The notes beneath the pieces are model-generated. The model had not been told where the DNA came from. It worked only from the letters and a program-made list of their open reading frames with translations, and ran no database searches. The translations under genes were made by a program, and so were the position numbers. 64,000 bases of DNA from Stappia stellulata DSM 5886 (GTDB lineage Bacteria; Pseudomonadota; Alphaproteobacteria; Rhizobiales; Stappiaceae), in the NCBI RefSeq assembly GCF_000423705.1, contig NZ_AUIM01000004.1, positions 558,001-622,000 on the forward strand. Reading direction: 5' to 3'. This document shows, piece after piece, positions 1-8,294 of this stretch; position 1 is the stretch's first letter, and the number at the start of each line of letters is the position of its first letter.

Positions 1-234
1 CAGCGTCATGTCGACCGAGATCGACCGGTCGTCCTCGATGTCGACCTTGTAGATCAGGCCCAGCTCGTAGATGTCGCAGGGGATCTCTGGATCGTAGACG
101 GTCTTCAACGCGCCGACGATATCCTGCGTGATCTGCTGCAGATCCTCCGCGGGGATGGCGCTGCCGCCGGAGCCTGAAATCTCCGCCTGCGGCTCTCCGA
201 CACCCGTATCGGTCATGGTCGAATATTCACTCAT
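1..234 (-). CDS. SufT-like DUF59 (MIP18-family) Fe-S assembly protein, partial
   Basis: This is the first 78 codons of a gene that runs off the left edge of the window. After an acidic, low-complexity leader of about 30 residues comes the start of a DUF59/MIP18 domain (IVGALKTVYDPEIPCDIYELG, split here as IVGALKTVYDPEI then PCDIYELG), including the conserved D-P-E-I and the cysteine of this family. Family members in suf operons act as auxiliary Fe-S cluster assembly or transfer factors. The ATG at 234 follows a TGAGGA ribosome-binding site that overlaps the sufS stop, so it is very probably cotranscribed with sufS and the rest of the operon. The C-terminal part of the domain is not visible. 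The family call is firm; the exact role is known only from relatives. Confidence 0.85.
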   Translation of the reverse strand, partial: MSEYSTMTDTGVGEPQAEISGSGGSAIPAEDLQQITQDIVGALKTVYDPEIPCDIYELGLIYKVDIEDDRSISVDMTL

Positions 235-241
235 GGCATCC

Positions 242-1498
242 TCACGCAAAAAAGTCCTGAGCCTTTTGCAAGGCGGCGACGAGACTGTCGACCTCTTCGG
301 TGGTGTTATAGAGACCGAAGCTTGCCCGGCAGGTCGATGTCACTCCATATCGTGCCAGAAGCGGCTGGGCACAATGGGTTCCGGCGCGCACGGCCACGCC
401 TTCGCGGTCAATCACCATCGACACGTCATGGGCATGGATCCCCTTCATCTCGAAGGAAATGATCGCGCCCTTGCCGGGTGCCTCGCCGAAAATGCGTACG
501 GAGTTCAACTGCTTGAGCCGTTCCTGCGCATAGTCGCGCAAGCGCGCCTCATGCGCGGCAATGCGGTCGCGCCCGATGGCATCCATATAGTCGAGCGCGG
601 CGCCGAGACCGATTGCCTGCACAATCGGCGGCGTGCCCGCCTCGAAGCGATGCGGCGGGGCGTTGTAGGTCACGCCGTCCTCGGTCACGTCGAGGATCAT
701 CTCGCCGCCACCGTTGAAGGGCGCCATCTTCTCCAGCAGCTCCATCTTGCCCCAGAGCACGCCGATACCCGACGGGCCATAAACCTTGTGGCCGGTGAAG
801 CAGTAGAAATCGCAGCCGAGCTCCTCAACGTCGACCGGCATGTGCACGGCCGACTGGCTGCCGTCAACAAGCACCGGAACGCCATGGGCATGCGCGATCT
901 CGCAAACCTTCTTGATCGGCACAACCGTGCCCAGCACGTTCGACATATGGGTGATCGCAACCATCTTGGTCCGCGGCCCGATCGCCTGCTCGAATGCGTC
1001 CAGGTCGAAGGACCCGTCTTCGCGCAGATAGACCCATTTGAGCACAGCACCCTTGCGTTCCCTGAGGAAGTGCCAAGGCACGATGTTGGAATGGTGCTCC
1101 ATGATCGTGAGCACGATCTCGTCCCCCTCACCGATGTGGTGGGAGCCGTAGGATTCGGCCACGAGATTGATCGCTTCCGTCGTCGAGCGGGTGAAGATCA
1201 CCTCGTCGACCGACGGCGCGTTCAGGAAGCGGCGCACGGTCTCGCGCGCCGCCTCGAAGTTTTCCGTCGCGGTGTTGGAGAGATAATGCAAGCCGCGATG
1301 AACGTTGGCGTATTCATGCGAATAGGCCCGCGTAACCGCATCGATGACCGCTTGCGGCTTCTGGGCCGACGCCCCGTTGTCCAGATACACGAGCGGCTTG
1401 CCGTAGATCTCCCGCGACAGGATCGGAAAGTCCCGGCGCACAGCCTCCACGTCGTAGGGGAGTGCCGTGTCGGCAGACGGGTTCGCAGTCAACGCCAT
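242..1498 (-). CDS. sufS: Cysteine desulfurase SufS
   Basis: This 418-residue PLP enzyme takes sulfur from L-cysteine as a protein-bound persulfide and feeds it to the SufBCD scaffold in the cytoplasm. The Schiff-base lysine is K238 in the motif FTGHKVYGPSG, and the persulfide cysteine is C376 in RAGTHCAQP, the short-loop arrangement of group II (SufS-type) desulfurases. The length is normal for the family. The ATG at 1498 has a GAGGAG site six bases upstream, overlapping the end of sufD, so translation is probably coupled. It is the second cysteine desulfurase of this operon; the other, of the IscS/NifS type, is the first gene. No SufE or SufU partner is visible in the window, though one could lie beyond the left edge. 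Confidence 0.96.
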   Translation of the reverse strand: MALTANPSADTALPYDVEAVRRDFPILSREIYGKPLVYLDNGASAQKPQAVIDAVTRAYSHEYANVHRGLHYLSNTATENFEAARETVRRFLNAPSVDEVIFTRSTTEAINLVAESYGSHHIGEGDEIVLTIMEHHSNIVPWHFLRERKGAVLKWVYLREDGSFDLDAFEQAIGPRTKMVAITHMSNVLGTVVPIKKVCEIAHAHGVPVLVDGSQSAVHMPVDVEELGCDFYCFTGHKVYGPSGIGVLWGKMELLEKMAPFNGGGEMILDVTEDGVTYNAPPHRFEAGTPPIVQAIGLGAALDYMDAIGRDRIAAHEARLRDYAQERLKQLNSVRIFGEAPGKGAIISFEMKGIHAHDVSMVIDREGVAVRAGTHCAQPLLARYGVTSTCRASFGLYNTTEEVDSLVAALQKAQDFFA

Positions 1499-1501
1499 GT
1501 C

Positions 1502-2827
1502 TTACTCCTCGGCTGACAACCAGCTCCTGATGCGATTCTCGAACGCCTCGATGACGATCTCGTCCTTGATTTCCTCAACGGCCTCGGACAGGAACGCCAA
1601 CACGAGCAAGGTGCGGGCCTCCTTTTCCGGAATGCCGCGCGCACGGAGATAGAACAGGAGATCCTCGTCGATTTGACCGCTGGTTGCACCATGCGCGCAT
1701 TGCACGTCATCGGCAAAGATTTCCAGCTCGGGCTTGAGCGACATGTCCGCATTTTCCGACAGCAGAAGCGACTGGGTCATCATCTGCCCGTCGGTCTTCT
1801 GCGCATGCGGGCGCACGATGATCTTGCCCTGGAAAACGCCCTTGGCTCCATCGTCGACCACCGTCTTGAAAATCTCGCGGCTTTCGCAATGGGGGACCGC
1901 GTGATCAACGACCAGGGTCTGGTCGACATGCTGCCGGTCGCGCACCATGGTGATCCCGAGCAGGTCGGCACGCGCATTCTCGCCTTCAAAAGCGACGAAA
2001 GACTGATGGCGCGCGAAGCCCGAGCCGACGCCGGCACAGATCAGCTTGGCATGCGCCTCTTCCGCAAGCGTTAGCGTCGCTGTGGCGATGTGGGTCGTGC
2101 CGGCAGCTTCCGCCTGCAACCGCGCAACGGTCAGTCCCGAGCCCTTGCCCGCACGAATGTCGGTCAGCGTGTTGGAGAAAGTGCCCTCCACGCCCCCGAC
2201 GAACGTCTGCAGGATCACCGCCTCGCTTTTCGCGCCAGCGCGGATCAGGATCCGCTCTGCGGTGCTGGCAGCCTCTGCGCCCGACACATGCACGATTTCC
2301 ACCGGCTTGGTCAGCTTGGCGCCGTCGGCGATCATCATGTCGAGACCGTCCGCGCAGAAGATCGCGTTCAGGCCGACAGCCGCGTCATCGCGCGCGACGA
2401 CCGGGAGGTCGAGCAGCGTCCCGCCCTCCGCGGCCAGTGCTTCGGCGAAGGGGCGCACGGTAACGCCCTCGCCGGCCAGGGCGGCGACATCCGAAAGTTC
2501 CGGATGATAGTGCCCGTCGACGATCACGAGCCGGTGGCGTTCGACCGCTTCATAGGCCTCGCCCGCAGAGGCGACCACGGCCTCCGCGTCCGCATCCGAC
2601 CGCTTGGCGGCGAAGGCGGGCACGTCCTTGAGACGCGCGCGCAGGTCGGAGTATTTCCACTCCTCGACCCGGCGGTGCGGCAGACCGGTTGCGCGGAAGG
2701 CGTCGAAGGCCTCGGCGCGCAGCTTGGCGACGGACGCCCCGCCCGGCAGGGCGTCGCGCACCGTTTCATAGGCTTCGGCCAGCACGGCTTCCGCCTTGGT
2801 TTCAAGAGTGCGTAGTTCCATGTTCAT
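1502..2827 (-). CDS. sufD: Fe-S cluster assembly protein SufD
   Basis: This 441-residue SufB/SufD-family protein is the partner of SufB and SufC in the SufBC2D scaffold on which Fe-S clusters are built. The C-terminal half shows the right-handed beta-helix type sequence and the conserved end of the family (CAHGATSGQIDEDLLFYLRA in part, then RGIPEKEA). The start is chosen at the ATG at 2827 because GGGGGAAG lies just upstream. A GTG at 2848 that overlaps the sufC stop is an alternative and would add seven residues. The gene sits between sufC and sufS with almost no spacing. SufD is usually less conserved than SufB, as here, but identity is clear from the family ending and the operon position. 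Confidence 0.94.
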   Translation of the reverse strand: MNMELRTLETKAEAVLAEAYETVRDALPGGASVAKLRAEAFDAFRATGLPHRRVEEWKYSDLRARLKDVPAFAAKRSDADAEAVVASAGEAYEAVERHRLVIVDGHYHPELSDVAALAGEGVTVRPFAEALAAEGGTLLDLPVVARDDAAVGLNAIFCADGLDMMIADGAKLTKPVEIVHVSGAEAASTAERILIRAGAKSEAVILQTFVGGVEGTFSNTLTDIRAGKGSGLTVARLQAEAAGTTHIATATLTLAEEAHAKLICAGVGSGFARHQSFVAFEGENARADLLGITMVRDRQHVDQTLVVDHAVPHCESREIFKTVVDDGAKGVFQGKIIVRPHAQKTDGQMMTQSLLLSENADMSLKPELEIFADDVQCAHGATSGQIDEDLLFYLRARGIPEKEARTLLVLAFLSEAVEEIKDEIVIEAFENRIRSWLSAEE

Positions 2828-2844
2828 GACAGCTTCCCCCGCGC

Positions 2845-3600
2845 TCACGCGGCCGCGCCGACATAGTCGGCGTAGCCGTTCTTCTCCAGCTCAAGCGCCA
2901 GGTCCTTGTCGCCGGTTTTCACGATCCGGCCCCGGGACAGCACATGCACGACATCCGGCACGATGTGATCGAGCAGGCGCTGATAGTGCGTGATCACCAG
3001 GAACGACCGTTCCGGCGAGCGCAGCGCGTTGACGCCGTCCGACACCACCTTGAGCGCATCGATGTCGAGGCCGGAATCGGTCTCGTCGAGCACGCAGAGC
3101 GACGGCTCCAGCAGCGCCATCTGCAGGATCTCGGAGCGCTTCTTCTCGCCGCCGGAAAAGCCGACATTGAGCGGGCGCTTCAGCATGTCCATGGTGATCT
3201 GCAGCTCGGCTGCCTTTTCCTTCACCCGGCGCATGAACTCCGGCGTGGTCAGTTCGTCCTCGCCCCGTGCCTTGCGCTGCGCGTTGAGCGCGGTCTTCAG
3301 GAACGTCATCGTGGCAACGCCCGGGATCTCGATCGGATACTGGAACGCCAGAAACATGCCGGCCGCGGCACGCTCGTCCGGCGACAGCTCCAGCAGGCTC
3401 TCGCCATTGTAGAGAATGTCGCCGTCGGTGACCTCATAGTCGGTCTTGCCGGCGAGAATATAGGAGAGCGTCGACTTGCCGGAGCCGTTCGGTCCCATGA
3501 TGGCATGCACCTCGCCCGGCTTTACGGTCAGGTTGACGCCGCGCAGGATCTCGGTGCCGTCGTCGGCAATGCGGGCGTGGAGATTCTTGATCTCAAGCAT
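2845..3600 (-). CDS. sufC: Fe-S cluster assembly ATPase SufC
   Basis: SufC is the ABC-type ATPase of the SufBC2D complex; ATP hydrolysis drives the conformational change needed for cluster assembly. In 251 residues it shows Walker A (GPNGSGKST, about 36-44), the SufC-type signature FSGGEKKR (148-155), Walker B running into [11 protein letters not shown] (169-179) and the H-loop in VITHYQ. The start is set at the ATG at 3600 (MLEIKNLHA), which is the usual family start and has GAGG seven bases upstream; an in-frame start at 3618 would add six residues. The gene follows the small membrane protein at 3712-3885 with a gap of about 110 bases. Confidence 0.96.
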   Translation of the reverse strand: MLEIKNLHARIADDGTEILRGVNLTVKPGEVHAIMGPNGSGKSTLSYILAGKTDYEVTDGDILYNGESLLELSPDERAAAGMFLAFQYPIEIPGVATMTFLKTALNAQRKARGEDELTTPEFMRRVKEKAAELQITMDMLKRPLNVGFSGGEKKRSEILQMALLEPSLCVLDETDSGLDIDALKVVSDGVNALRSPERSFLVITHYQRLLDHIVPDVVHVLSRGRIVKTGDKDLALELEKNGYADYVGAAA

Positions 3601-3711
3601 CGGGTAATCCTCGTTCATGTCGTTTCGGCGTGCGGGTCGGGCTCCGCCGTGAATGTCTGGTTCATCAGGTGGCGCAAGCGGACCGCGCAGCGCCGAAGCG
3701 GCTCGATCCCT

Positions 3712-3885
3712 TCACCGGGTCGCAAGCTTGTAGGCAAACAGCACCACAGCAATGACAACCCCGACTCCAACCGCCATTTTCGGCGTGAATCCCTTGTCTT
3801 TCGCGACGAAGAGCATTCCAAGAAAGCCTCCGACGCCCCCCGCTATCGGGGTCGCAAAGAGATCGATGAAGCCGGCCGTCGTCAT
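3712..3885 (-). CDS. Small membrane protein between sufB and sufC (57 aa, unknown)
   Basis: This short gene starts with an ATG that overlaps the sufB stop in a TGATG arrangement, a strong sign of translational coupling. The 57-residue product is hydrophobic: an N-terminal stretch (TTAGFIDLFATPIAGGVGGF) with a glycine-rich core, a short polar loop (VAKDKGFTPK) and a second hydrophobic helix (MAVGVGVVIAVVLFAYKL). This suggests one re-entrant or short helix and one membrane-spanning helix. I do not recognise a named family. Its place inside a suf operon, where all other members are cytosolic, makes a role in membrane attachment or iron handling possible, but that is pure inference. The coding call rests on the overlap, composition and reading-frame position. 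Confidence 0.72.
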   Translation of the reverse strand: MTTAGFIDLFATPIAGGVGGFLGMLFVAKDKGFTPKMAVGVGVVIAVVLFAYKLATR

Positions 3886-5357
3886 CAGCCCACGGAGCCT
3901 TCGAGGCTGATCGAGATCAGCTTCTGCGCCTCCACGGCAAATTCCATCGGCAGCTGCTGGATCACGTCCTTGACGAAGCCGTTGACGATCAGCGCAACCG
4001 CCTCTTCGTCGCTGAGCCCGCGCTGCTGGCAATAGAACATCTGGTCGTCGGAAATCTTCGAGGTCGTCGCCTCATGCTCGAAGACGGCCGTTGCGTTCTT
4101 GCTGTCGATATAGGGCACGGTATGCGCACCGCAGTCCTGTCCGATCAGCAGGCTGTCGCACTGGGTGAAGTTGCGCGCATTCGACGCCTTGCGATGCGCC
4201 GAGACGAGACCGCGATAGGTGTTCTGCGATTTGCCGGCCGAAATGCCCTTGGAGATGATGCGGCTGGAGGTGTTCTTGCCCAGGTGCATCATCTTGGTGC
4301 CGCTGTCGATCTGCTGGCAGCCGTTGGACACGGCGATCGAATAGAACTCGCCGCGCGAATTGTCGCCGCGCAGGATGCAGGAGGGATACTTCCAGGTGAT
4401 CGCCGACCCGGTTTCCACCTGGGTCCAGGAGATCTTGGAGTTTTTGCCCCGGCAGTCGCCGCGCTTGGTGACGAAATTGTAGATGCCGCCCTTGCCCTCG
4501 CTGTCGCCCGGATACCAGTTCTGGACGGTGGAGTATTTGATCTCCGCATCGTCGAGCGCGATCAGCTCGACCACGGCCGCGTGCAACTGGTTCTCGTCAC
4601 GCTGGGGAGCCGTGCAGCCTTCCAGATAGCTGACGTAGGACCCCTTCTCCGCGATGATCAGCGTGCGTTCGAACTGGCCGGTGTTCTGCTCGTTGATGCG
4701 GAAATAGGTCGACAGCTCCATCGGGCAGCGCACGCCCTCCGGGATGTAGACGAAGGACCCGTCGGTGAACACGGCAGAGTTCAGCGTCGCATAATAGTTG
4801 TCGGTCACCGGAACGACCGAACCGATGTACTTCTTGACCAGCTCCGGGTGTTCCTGCAGCGCCTCGGAGATCGAGCAAAAGATGACGCCAGCCTTCTTCA
4901 GCTCTTCCTTGAAGGTGGTGACCACGGACACGCTGTCGAACACCGCATCGACCGCGACGCGGTTCTTCGGCTCGACGCCGGCGAGGATTTCCTGCTCCTG
5001 AAGCGGAATGCCGAGCTTCTCGTAGGTCGCCAGCAGCTCGGGGTCGACCTCGTCGAGGCTCTTCGGTCCCGGCGTCGATTTCGGCGCGGAGTAATAGTAG
5101 ATGTCGTTGAAGTCGATCTTCGGATACTCGACGCGCGCCCAGGTCGGCTCGGTCATCGTCAGCCAGCGCTTGTAGGCATCCAGCCGCCATTCCAGCATCC
5201 ACTCCGGCTCGTTCTTCTTGGCCGAGATGAACCGGATGATGTCTTCGTTGAGACCCTTCGGCGCCTTGTCGGACTCGATATCGGTGCTGAAGCCGTACTT
5301 GTATTGATCGACATCGATCGACCGCACGCGGTCGATCGTTTCCTGAACTGCAGGCAT
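3885..5357 (-). CDS. sufB: Fe-S cluster assembly scaffold SufB
   Basis: SufB is the main scaffold subunit of SufBC2D; it accepts sulfur and assembles the nascent cluster. The 490-residue product has the typical family sequence throughout, for example [20 protein letters not shown], the cysteine-containing stretch [19 protein letters not shown], and the C-terminal [17 protein letters not shown]. The start is the ATG at 5357 ([11 protein letters not shown]), which has GGAG six bases upstream; upstream in-frame ATG and TTG codons lack a comparable site. It lies about 100 bases after the desulfurase gene at 5461-6639, and its stop overlaps the start of the small membrane protein. Identity is secure. 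Confidence 0.97.
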   Translation of the reverse strand: MPAVQETIDRVRSIDVDQYKYGFSTDIESDKAPKGLNEDIIRFISAKKNEPEWMLEWRLDAYKRWLTMTEPTWARVEYPKIDFNDIYYYSAPKSTPGPKSLDEVDPELLATYEKLGIPLQEQEILAGVEPKNRVAVDAVFDSVSVVTTFKEELKKAGVIFCSISEALQEHPELVKKYIGSVVPVTDNYYATLNSAVFTDGSFVYIPEGVRCPMELSTYFRINEQNTGQFERTLIIAEKGSYVSYLEGCTAPQRDENQLHAAVVELIALDDAEIKYSTVQNWYPGDSEGKGGIYNFVTKRGDCRGKNSKISWTQVETGSAITWKYPSCILRGDNSRGEFYSIAVSNGCQQIDSGTKMMHLGKNTSSRIISKGISAGKSQNTYRGLVSAHRKASNARNFTQCDSLLIGQDCGAHTVPYIDSKNATAVFEHEATTSKISDDQMFYCQQRGLSDEEAVALIVNGFVKDVIQQLPMEFAVEAQKLISISLEGSVG

Positions 5358-5460
5358 TTCCGTCTCCATCCACTGCGGTGTCAAGGACCGCGGGTTGTCG
5401 AACTGTAACCGTCAGCAACGAGACGTCGCCTTCGGCAGCTACTCAAAAGGCCCGATCGGA

Positions 5461-6639
5461 TCAGGCGGCACGCCCCGCGCCACCTGTCCCCATCCGGGCC
5501 GATACACGTCGCCATGCGGCGACAAAGGCCTCGATTTCGTCCGCGTCCGTATCCGGCCCGAGGCTGACGCGCAACGCGCAGCGTGCCAGGTCCCGGTCGA
5601 CGCCCATCGCCGCAAGAACATGCGACGACGACACCTTCCCGCTCGAACACGCCGCCCCGGAAGAGACCGCGATCCCCTCGAGGTCCAACGCGATAAGCAC
5701 CGTTTCGGCCGGCATTCCAGGCGCCGCGAAACACGATGTGTTGGCAAGCCGCGGTGCCTCTTGCCCGAAAACACAAGTCTCCCCCCTTATATGGAGAAGA
5801 TCGCGCTCCAGACCATCCCGCAGCACACCCAATCGCTCCCAATCGGCGATTTCATCCAACGCAATTCGCGCCGCCACACCGAAACCGGCAATTGCCAGTA
5901 CATTCTCCGTTCCGGCACGCTTGCGGCGCTCCTGCCCGCCACCGGTAAGAAGCGGTGCGGGATGGAGGCCTGCATTGCGCAACACGAGGGCTCCCGCGCC
6001 CTGAGGGCCGCCGATCTTGTGCGCGGACACCGCAGCGCTGTCGGCCTGCCACCGCGCAAGGTCGAGCGGGATGCGCCCCGCCGCCTGCACCGCGTCCACA
6101 TGCAGCGTCGCTCCAACCTCGCGAGCCGCCTGGCCGATCTCCTCAAGCGGCTGGATCACGCCGGTCTCATTGTTCGCCGCCATCACGCTGACCAGAACGG
6201 ACCGCCCCTCGGCCGCCAGTTCGCCAAGCCGCTGCGACAACCGCGCGACATTGACGCGCCCCTGCCCGTCGACCGCAAGCGTTTCGACCGCATCCGCAGC
6301 AAAACGCCCCCCGGACAGCACCGAAGGATGTTCGCACGCCCCGACCAACAGCCGGTCGAAGCCGCGACTGCCACGTCCGTCGACCCAGACCGGCGACAAG
6401 GCCATGACGTTGGCCTCCGTCGCACCGGAGGTGAACACGACGTTGGTGGCCTCGACGCCGGCAAGAGCGGCCACAGCGGACCGCGCGGCCTCGATCTGGG
6501 CCCGCGCCGCCCTGCCCGGCGCATGAACGGACGAGGCGTTTCCGGTGAAGCCGATCAGCTCGCGCATCGCATCCGCCACCGCCAGCCGCAGTTTTGCGCC
6601 CGCATTGTGATCCAGATAGATGGCTTTGCCCTGCGCCAT
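5461..6639 (-). CDS. Cysteine desulfurase, IscS/NifS type, first gene of the suf operon
   Basis: This 392-residue class V aminotransferase-fold enzyme is a second cysteine desulfurase. It has the PLP-stacking histidine in CEHPSV (H104), the Schiff-base lysine in SAHKIGGPQG (K208) and the mobile-loop persulfide cysteine in SSGAACSSGK (C331), the layout of group I (IscS/NifS) enzymes. The N-terminal YLDHNAGAKL departs from the usual Y-x-D-N-N-A-T-T motif, as in the divergent group often found at the head of rhizobial suf operons. The ATG at 6639 is the most plausible start; the in-frame sequence further upstream does not look like family sequence. An Irr-type box lies about 210 bases upstream. 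Whether it feeds SufBCD or another acceptor cannot be told from sequence. Confidence 0.9.
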   Translation of the reverse strand: MAQGKAIYLDHNAGAKLRLAVADAMRELIGFTGNASSVHAPGRAARAQIEAARSAVAALAGVEATNVVFTSGATEANVMALSPVWVDGRGSRGFDRLLVGACEHPSVLSGGRFAADAVETLAVDGQGRVNVARLSQRLGELAAEGRSVLVSVMAANNETGVIQPLEEIGQAAREVGATLHVDAVQAAGRIPLDLARWQADSAAVSAHKIGGPQGAGALVLRNAGLHPAPLLTGGGQERRKRAGTENVLAIAGFGVAARIALDEIADWERLGVLRDGLERDLLHIRGETCVFGQEAPRLANTSCFAAPGMPAETVLIALDLEGIAVSSGAACSSGKVSSSHVLAAMGVDRDLARCALRVSLGPDTDADEIEAFVAAWRRVSARMGTGGAGRAA

Positions 6640-6991
6640 TGCGGCATCAACCCCTTGGCCGGACCGGGTCACCCCGGCTGAGATACATTCGACGGCACCG
6701 TTCCCGCGGCCGCGCAAATGACGAAAAGCGATGCTGTTGCGGCCAAACACCCAAGCAATCCTTGCATTTCGGCGCGGAGATCTGGATAAGACAAGCCTGC
6801 AAGCCACGCGAAGGACCGAAGGGTTCGAAGTGACCGGCTCGACCGCGAAGTTTCGAACGATTCTAAAGAAGTTTTAGGAACGGCGTTCTCCCGAGTCAAG
6901 GCGACACTACGCAATAGCCCGTAGCAGGACTGGCGACAATCGGACGCGCGTGACACAAGAAGGAACACGAGCCCCATGCACGAGGTGGTCT
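6640..6991. other. Divergent intergenic region between the suf operon and a hydrolase
   Basis: These 352 bases carry no convincing gene. They hold the control region for the leftward suf operon and the rightward hydrolase. The only recognisable site is the Irr-type box at 6851-6867; the hydrolase ribosome-binding site GAGGTGG lies at its right end. Confidence 0.7.
6851..6867. promoter_or_regulatory. Irr box (iron control element, ICE)
   Basis: The 17-mer TTTCGAACGATTCTAAA is an inverted repeat of two 7-base arms around CGA. Read on the other strand it is TTTAGAATCGTTCGAAA, which differs at one base from the alphaproteobacterial Irr (ICE) palindrome TTTAGAA-N3-TTCTAAA as I recall it. Irr is a Fur-family, haem-responsive regulator, and suf operons are established members of iron regulons in Rhizobiales. 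The box sits about 210 bases before the first suf gene and 125 before the hydrolase. Binding and direction of regulation are inferred. Confidence 0.72.
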
Positions 6992-7648
6992 ATGCCTGAG
7001 GTGATTTTCAACGGGCCGGCCGGCCGCATCGAAGGCCGGTTTCAGCCGGCGAAGTCGCGCACGGCGCCGATCGCTCTGATTCTTCATCTTCATCCGCAGT
7101 TCGGCGGGACGATGAACAACCAGATCGTCTATCAGCTCTATTATATGTTCGCGAAGCGCGGCTTTGCCGTTTTGCGGTTCAACTTCCGTGGCGTCGGTCG
7201 AAGCCAGGGTACCTTCGATCACGGACAGGGCGAACTGTCGGATGCCGCGGCCGCACTCGATTGGGTGCAGAGCGTTCATCCCGATGCGCGCGCCTGCTGG
7301 ATCGCCGGCTTCTCCTTCGGAGCCTGGATCGGCATGCAGCTTCTGATGCGCCGCCCCGAGGTGGAAGGCTTTATCTCCGCCGCCCCGCCGGCCAATCTGC
7401 ATGACTTCTCGTTCCTGGCCCCCTGCCCGTCTTCGGGCCTGATCATCCATGGCGACGCCGACAAGGTCGTGCCGCCCAAGGACGTTCAGAACCTCGTCGA
7501 CAAGCTGAAGACGCAAAAGGGGATCGTCATCGACCAGAAGATCATTCCCGGCGCAAACCACTTCTTCGAGAACCACATGGACGAGCTGATGGGCGAGTGC
7601 GGCGACTATCTCGACCGCCGTCTGGGGATCGACACCGAGGTCGCCTGA
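6992..7648 (+). CDS. Alpha/beta hydrolase
   Basis: This 218-residue protein has the alpha/beta hydrolase fold: an oxyanion region after HLHPQFGG, the nucleophile elbow G-F-S-F-G with S108, an acid in HGDADKVVP (D155 or D157) and the catalytic histidine in GANHFF (H190). It belongs to the small serine-hydrolase group related to dienelactone hydrolase and carboxylesterases common in alphaproteobacteria, but the substrate is unknown. The ATG at 6992 is preceded by GAGGTGG at a proper distance; an upstream in-frame start lacks this. It is divergent from the suf operon and is followed by a strong bidirectional terminator. No signal peptide is present, so it should be cytoplasmic. Confidence 0.88.
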   Translation: MPEVIFNGPAGRIEGRFQPAKSRTAPIALILHLHPQFGGTMNNQIVYQLYYMFAKRGFAVLRFNFRGVGRSQGTFDHGQGELSDAAAALDWVQSVHPDARACWIAGFSFGAWIGMQLLMRRPEVEGFISAAPPANLHDFSFLAPCPSSGLIIHGDADKVVPPKDVQNLVDKLKTQKGIVIDQKIIPGANHFFENHMDELMGECGDYLDRRLGIDTEVA

Positions 7649-7681
7649 CCGGAGGCCCTGTCGCTCCTCACTCAGAAACAA

Positions 7682-7714
7682 AAAACGCCGGCTGATACAT
7701 CAGCCGGCGTTTTG
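7682..7714. terminator. Bidirectional rho-independent terminator
   Basis: An 11-bp perfect stem (ACGCCGGCTGA with TCAGCCGGCGT, loop of four) is flanked by AAAA on the left and TTTT on the right. It can end both the rightward hydrolase transcript and the leftward transcript of the gene at 7759-8145. Confidence 0.88.
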
Positions 7715-7758
7715 TCTTTAAACCCATCGAATGCGGCCCTGCCGATCCGGCCAACAGC

Positions 7759-8145
7759 TCAACTGTCCGGCGACCACGCGTCATAATCGCCCGACACCTG
7801 CGGACGATGCTCCGGCGTCAGGATCGACCCCTTCGGGCGATAGGCCGCCGGCGTGCCGGTTCCATTGGGCAAATGCGGCTTCTGCCAGCTCCGCGGCGTG
7901 TAGTCGACCTCACTGGGCGGTGTGTCGACGCGGTGATGCATCCAGCCGTGCCAGCCCGAGGGGATCTGCGAGGCTTCGGCCAGATCCTTGTAGAGGACCC
8001 AGCGCTTCTTTCCGCCGCGTTCGCGGTAATAGCTGTTGCCGAATTCATCGGTCCCGACGAATTCGCCCTTGCGCCAGGTGAAGAAGCGGGTGCCCCACGT
8101 CGCACCGTTCCACCAGGTAAAAAACTGAAGCAGCAGGCTTTTCAT
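7759..8145 (-). CDS. NDUFA12-family NADH:ubiquinone oxidoreductase accessory subunit
   Basis: This 128-residue protein matches the NDUFA12 (B17.2) family: WNGATWGTRFFTWRKGEFVG, then DEFGNSYYRER and RRWVLYK-like KKRWVLYKDL, followed by IPSGWHGWMHH. In mitochondria the subunit is a supernumerary part of complex I on the matrix side; alphaproteobacteria carry the ancestral version, made outside the nuo cluster, as here. The rest of the protein is proline-rich (PKGSILTPEHRP) and probably extended along the complex. It is a single-gene unit between a shared terminator and the response-regulator gene. No membrane segment or signal peptide is visible. Family assignment is clear; its precise role in bacterial complex I is known only from relatives. 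Confidence 0.93.
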   Translation of the reverse strand: MKSLLLQFFTWWNGATWGTRFFTWRKGEFVGTDEFGNSYYRERGGKKRWVLYKDLAEASQIPSGWHGWMHHRVDTPPSEVDYTPRSWQKPHLPNGTGTPAAYRPKGSILTPEHRPQVSGDYDAWSPDS

Positions 8146-8294
8146 CGACTTCGGCCATTTTTTCGGGAACCATCCGGTACGCCGCGATCTCGCGGCATGC
8201 CGCCTCGGCGTGGCGCAAGCGCCAGTCCGCCTGTTGAGGCGGCGCGACTATGCCTCGTCGTCCCGCTGATGTCCAGATGCGCGATGCTCCCGGA

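Noticed and set aside
3615-3821. A 68-codon leftward frame between the small membrane protein and sufC.
   Set aside because: It overlaps the better supported small membrane protein in another frame and reads as arginine-rich shadow sequence.
4074-5408. A rightward open frame of 444 codons opposite sufB.
   Set aside because: It is antisense to an unmistakable sufB gene and shows no recognisable protein sequence.
6820-6850. A GGGTTCGAA string that resembles the T-loop of a tRNA.
   Set aside because: No acceptor or anticodon stem can be folded around it, and there is no CCA end.
6866-6895. A second, partial repeat next to the Irr box (TTTTAGGAACGGCGTTCTC).
   Set aside because: Its arms match the Irr palindrome too poorly to call a second site.
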